Source: Alitta virens
Lineage: Eukaryota; Annelida; Polychaeta; Phyllodocida; Nereididae
Direction of reading: 5' to 3'
DNA length: 64,000 nt
NCBI GenBank assembly: GCA_932294295.1
Contig: OW028575.1
Location: 14,202,058 to 14,266,057 of the forward strand
This document shows, piece after piece, positions 59,064-64,000 of this stretch. The notes under the pieces are model-generated. The model ran no database searches. It saw nothing but the letters and a program-made list of their open reading frames with translations, and was not told the origin of the DNA. The first letter of the stretch is position 1. Each line of letters begins with the position of its first letter. The position numbers and the translations under genes are program-made.

Positions 59064-62000
59064 TCAAAAACCAGCAAGTTCTGGCAAATTTGCGTAAAAA
59101 TCCAAAGAATCTGGATTAGTATAAGCGCCTCGATGAGTAACTTGTTCTCCAGCTAAGATCTTCTTCACAGCAACCTCCACCTTCTTCCCACTCTGAGTAT
59201 ACTGCAAAAAAATAAGCATAATGTCCAGACCAAGTCACAGTGAAAGTGTGCAGTTTCTTATTTGCGCAAGTATGACAAAATACGCTAATTTTCACTGGTC
59301 AGCTGCCCTTCCCCATCCAGCTTTGCTATGATTTGTGAAAATGATTTGAAATTACATGTTTTGCCTCATTCAATAAAAGGCATGTAGTACACCCAATTTG
59401 GTGCATGTCTGTCTCTAAACAGTTGATGACATCACCAAAGGTCAACTGATGAGATCAAAAAGTACAAATTGGACTTTGGGGACGTCATAAATTGTTTGGA
59501 GACAGGCATGCACCAAATCTCGCGTGACTAACATGCCCTATTTTTATGCACGGGTTATATATAACATGACATTTCCACCCTAAATTTATTTTAATGTTGA
59601 TGGCAAAGGCTTATTAGCACCAATGGCTGGGTGGTTCAATGCTACCCATCTGCTGTCTGGTATATCCAAAGCCAAATTTGTCTATCTGGCATTATACAGA
59701 GTAGGTGTACATAATTGCGTGATTACCCTGAACAACAATAAACAACTGGTGCCAAAGGCATGTAAATAAACAAATGATTAAATTTTCAGTTTGGCAGTGA
59801 CAATGAACATTTTCATTCAAGCAGTTGTGGATAAGTTTGCAGCTTTTCAGGGAATTAGGTCCTAACGAAATTAGGTACACTAACTCTACTACAATAACTA
59901 CATAGTACTCACTGGAATAGCTTTTGTTTCAAGAATTGCACTCGGGACATGTCTGGCAGATAACTGCAATCGGATGTCAGTTCTCACTCTCTTCACCAGC
60001 TCCGTATTAAACTCACTCCCAGGTGCCATCATCAGGAAAAGAACAACCCTCTCCTCTGTTAAATCCTTGCTTCTCTGAGAGACACACAGACTGTCCTGTA
60101 TTTCTTTAAATGCCTCCACTACAAAATAATAATCATGGAGTCATGATAACTAACATCAGATGCATTGATGATTTAATACCTATACAAGTATTAATATATT
60201 TCAGAAAGTTGACTAGTAACACAATACTGACCAACATTATAAATTTCTGCACTTCCAAATCGAACTCCAGCTGGGTTCAAAGTTCCATCGCTGCAAAATA
60301 ATGCATAATAATGGTGTCGAGTTTGATTTTTCAAAATATATTTATTTTATTAACTCTCCTTGTACTACGAAGGACATCCTGTCACCTTATAAAATGATCA
60401 AATTATATGCAACATTGAATGCATTCTTAAGGTGCGTCTTTTTTATTATTAGTCCCAGCAAATAAGTTTATCATACCTCCTGCCCAGCATCCAAATGCCA
60501 CCAGTTTCAGCACTTATCAAACAGAAGTCACCATGTGTCCAGATTCCTGAAAATTAACAAAATATTCTCCACTTGAATTAATATGAAACAAGACTGACAG
60601 CAATATAACGTTTTAACATTAATGATAATCATATCAACATTTTGTAGTTTGTTGCAATCCAGCTTTTTCAAATGATTCCTCACTGTAATTGGTAAATTTT
60701 ACAAAAGAATAACATACCTGCGTATCTATCGAAGTAGGCACGTTTGTACTTAGCACCATCTGAGTCACGCCAGAAGTGAGTTGGCATTGACGGAAATGGT
60801 TTGGTGCAGACCAGCTCCCCACTGACTCCTCGAACAGGTTTTCCTGTGCAATAAATGAACAAATTAGCAAGAACGTTTCATACACAGTTGTAATTTGGTG
60901 ATGTGAATATATCATTATCATTGAAGAGTTACAACAGTCCAGCTCTATTAATTTGGATAGCCATTTTAATACATCACTTTCGCATACAACACTACTGAAC
61001 TAAACTGAACTTTATTTCTGCATTGGCGAATTTAACATTAATATTATAAAACAAATATGAAAGTCTGAAAATCACAAGTAGTAAATTATTACAACTCTCA
61101 TAACTATAGAACCTTAGAAATGATGTGCCAATGTTGGGGAAATCCCAATTTGGACAATATGCCATACCTTCCTCGTCCCAGCTGTCCATCGCCATACCAA
61201 GCATTCTTCCCTGAATTTCACCACGATACACAGGCAGGTCAGTGCTGTGCCCAGCGAAGCAACCAATAATATCTGTTCCACCTATAGGGCAAAAACAAAC
61301 TTACTTTACCAATGCACAATAGTTTATTCTAGTCTGCTATTGCAACATATTGTTAAGTACACTGCAAGTGTCAAAGTGATAATATTAACAAAACTGTATA
61401 ATGATATACTTTGACTAGCAGGTCTCTTTTATAATAAATATTTGCACAAAATTTCAATCTTTCTAAAAGATTACATTGTATTCAGCGATGAAATTATGAC
61501 GCCACTACATATATGTCAACCAAAATTTTTTTTATGTTTTCATGTAAGTGACCTCTGGTGGTGCTCTGTAGAAAATTTTGTTTTGTAACCTTGTGAATTT
61601 GTCAAGGCAAATTTTGTGGATTTACATTTTAAAGTAACCAATTGTCTTAAAATTCTCAGATATTCAATAATGAAACAGTTGAAATTAATCATTATTAATC
61701 AATAATCGGTCACTACAGGTTTCAAATGGATTGCAAAATATGGAGCCGATTCCTAGCTCTCGTGCTCTAGTTTCCATTACAGCCTGAACCCATTAAAGGT
61801 TGTTTAGTTACTGATTACATCATCTCAAGTGATTTTACTGATCAGATAAGTTCTCAAGTGATTTTCGATATGCGTTTTTTGTTGACTTACCAGAAGTACA
61901 CCTCATCACAAGCAGATTAACAAGTCTCTTATTTGCCTTCTCACAGAGTGAAGTATTATCAAAATGCAAAAACGGTGCCTACCAGTTATGGATCCAAGTA

Positions 62001-63810
62001 TAAGGTTGCTCTTAATGTCCCGGTAAACATAATCAAAACTCAAGGGTTTCAGTGGTGACCCAGTGGATAAAATTGTGTGCAGTGACTTCAAGTTGTGTGT
62101 TTCTCCTGCATATGAATATACATAATAGTATTAATTGTAATGCAAATTAATGGGGAAATTCCAACAACGCCCAATACACAAAACTTGAATAGTGCACAAA
62201 TACTGACTTGGCTTAATGCCCTTTTCTTCCAAAACTGCTAACCATTTTGCTCCAGTTCCTAGTGTGGTAATTCTGCAAAACAATCTTATTGAATAGTGAA
62301 TATATTCAATATGTAAAATGTTTTATAATAATATAATGATCAGTGCATAACCTTTCTGACATAATTATTGAAACTAATATTATTTTAAAATATTAATATT
62401 CTGGAGTGCGGCATGATCTAATTGTCCCAGAGCTCTCCACATTCAAGCCATTTCCCAAACTGACAAAGTGAGGCATAGAGTAACTGAGTTGCAAGCTAAT
62501 TAAAACTCACCCAATTTTGTCGATGAGATCCCATAGTATGTTTGGATTAGGAATAAGAGGTGAACCATCGTAGCAAACAATCGCCGCTCCAGCAGCTAAT
62601 GCACTGACAAACCAGTTCCACATCATCCAGCCAGTCTTAAATAAATCAGGGGAAATTAAAGTGAATCAATAAATCATCACTAATACATTAAATAGACCGA
62701 TGAACGACTGGATGACAGAGTTTTTAGCTTCTATTAAACAACAATTATTTATTTATTTTTAATGTTATCAGGCATCAATTACACTCTAATGATAAAGCAA
62801 TTAGGTTTCACTTACTGTTGTGTAATACAGTACAACATCATTTCTTGTCATATTGCCCTGCAAGACATGCTCTGCCAGGTGCTTCATAAGTGTTCCCTAA
62901 AATACAACAAAAAAGCTTTAGATTAGAAATACTTTACTGTAAACTTGACTTCAATCAACTGTACTGTACTCAATATGCACTCAATAATCATATTAATGCA
63001 AAAGGCCAACAAGTGTTTTGAGGAGGCCTGTTATATGGGCGGGAAGGGGGCCAGTCTCCCCCAAAAATTAAACCACTCCCCCACCTCAAAAATGCACTTT
63101 TAAAGAATATTCCCCTCCTCCTTGGAATCTTACATATTGCACTGAAAATACTGAAGCCTCCAGACAACCTGCCTACTCAGAAATATCACAGCTATTTGGT
63201 CGAATAAGTTCATTGATGACTTACTCCTGCTGAATGCACCATACATTTCGGCGGACCTGTTGTTCCAGATGAATACATGATGTACAATGGATGGTCAAAT
63301 GGAAGCTGCTCAAACTCAATTTCTGGATATGTTCCATCTTCTTCCTTGCCTGAGTTCAAGAAGTCGTCCAGCAAAATGCTAAAAATATGACAAGGACAGA
63401 TTATGTAGTTTCAATTGGGAAAAATTATCTTAAGACTCAGTGTGGTTGAACTACTCACTTGTACAGTTGAGATCAACATATTTGGAAAAACATAATTATT
63501 ATCTTACCCATGTTTTATCTTATTCAGGTCAATATTCTTTCCAACAGCTGTGACATAAGGAATGACAACCACATGTTCAAGGTCAGGCAAACCTGAGAAA
63601 AGATTTATGAATCTGTTATTATAGTGTATAACGTTACACGTCAAATACAATGAAAAATTTTTGGATAGAATCTCAGACAATATACGTAGTTATACCATTC
63701 ACAACTTGTTCCAGCTTGTCCATATGGTTGTGGACCTTTCCATTATAAACAACGGCATTGACTGAGAAAATCAGTTTAGGCTGGATCTGGGTGAATCTGT
63801 CGAGAACACC
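59064..63810 (-). CDS. AACS: Acetoacetyl-CoA synthetase, C-terminal 486 residues; gene runs off the right edge
   Basis: Thirteen exons were placed: 63810-63696, 63592-63508, 63378-63225, 62896-62816, 62635-62511, 62272-62208, 62105-61983, 61281-61168, 60843-60718, 60546-60477, 60290-60232, 60118-59913 and 59201-59064. They total 1461 nt, all in phase. The enzyme activates acetoacetate with ATP and CoA in the cytosol to feed lipid and sterol synthesis. The adenylation loop is [13 protein letters not shown]. Further family blocks are [37 protein letters not shown] (the conserved Asp), [20 protein letters not shown], and the C-terminal [11 protein letters not shown] with the catalytic Lys. The last residues, LPELAGF, match the vertebrate end closely. 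Compared with the usual 670 residues, about 185 N-terminal residues lie outside the window. Confidence 0.95.
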
Positions 63811-64000
63811 CTGCAATAATAGAAAAAAAGATGTGTGAACCCAGCTACTTTTACTCAATTACTTTTCAGTTACTTCAGAATGTGAACTCAGCTACTTCTT
63901 CCAGTTACTTTTCAATTAATTTCCCACAATAGTGAACCCAGCTACATCTGGCAGTTATTTTTTAGTTACTTTTCAAAAAAGTTGTTTTCCATTAGTGGTT

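Noticed and set aside
1..64000. CRISPR arrays, rRNA, prokaryotic operons
   Set aside because: Direct repeats found are minisatellites or transposon parts without regular unique spacers, and genes have spliceosomal introns.

Overview
The window is AT-rich animal nuclear DNA. Genes are split into short exons with GT/AG boundaries, the coding products are metazoan, and tRNA-derived SINEs, a LINE fragment, LTR elements and small foldback DNA elements are abundant. The families and repeats suggest a marine invertebrate, possibly a deuterostome, but nothing here fixes the species. There is no bacterial operon, CRISPR array or rRNA. The only tRNA-like sequences are the heads of SINEs. All exon models below were built by hand from reading frame, splice sites and phase. 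Layout: 0-2 kb holds a minus-strand gene for a secreted modular protein that leaves the window on the left. 5.4-7.35 kb holds a decayed duplicate of its 3' half. 2-22 kb is otherwise a repeat field with two tRNA-SINE families, a SINE carrying a LINE tail, a 5'-truncated LINE, a 4.8-kb Gypsy-type LTR retrotransposon with identical LTRs inserted into an older SINE, a coiled-coil pseudogene and a probable old LTR. 21.4-27.5 kb carries a plus-strand gene of unknown family (196 residues). Its exons 2-4 lie in a 1.64-kb block present twice in tandem. 29-46 kb is a 15-exon RNF216/TRIAD3-type RBR E3 ubiquitin ligase on the minus strand, with one very large Pro/Thr/Ala-rich exon containing a 90-bp coding minisatellite. 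A complete-looking plus-strand gene for a DUF1647-like predicted membrane protein lies inside one RNF216 intron. 48.4-53.4 kb is a minus-strand two-pass membrane protein with a Pro-rich tail ending in a PPxY motif. It is divergent from neuferricin (CYB5D2, 54.4-55.5 kb, plus). 55.9-56.7 kb is a 30-bp minisatellite and 58.1-58.95 kb a TCTAT/ATAGA dyad-rich satellite. 59.06 kb to the right edge is the C-terminal part of acetoacetyl-CoA synthetase (AACS, minus). The genes do not form one pathway. The shared theme is remodelling by repeats: tandem exon duplication with one breakpoint inside a hAT-like MITE, nested retrotransposition with target-site duplications (TSDs), and about a dozen independent SINE insertions all in one orientation.
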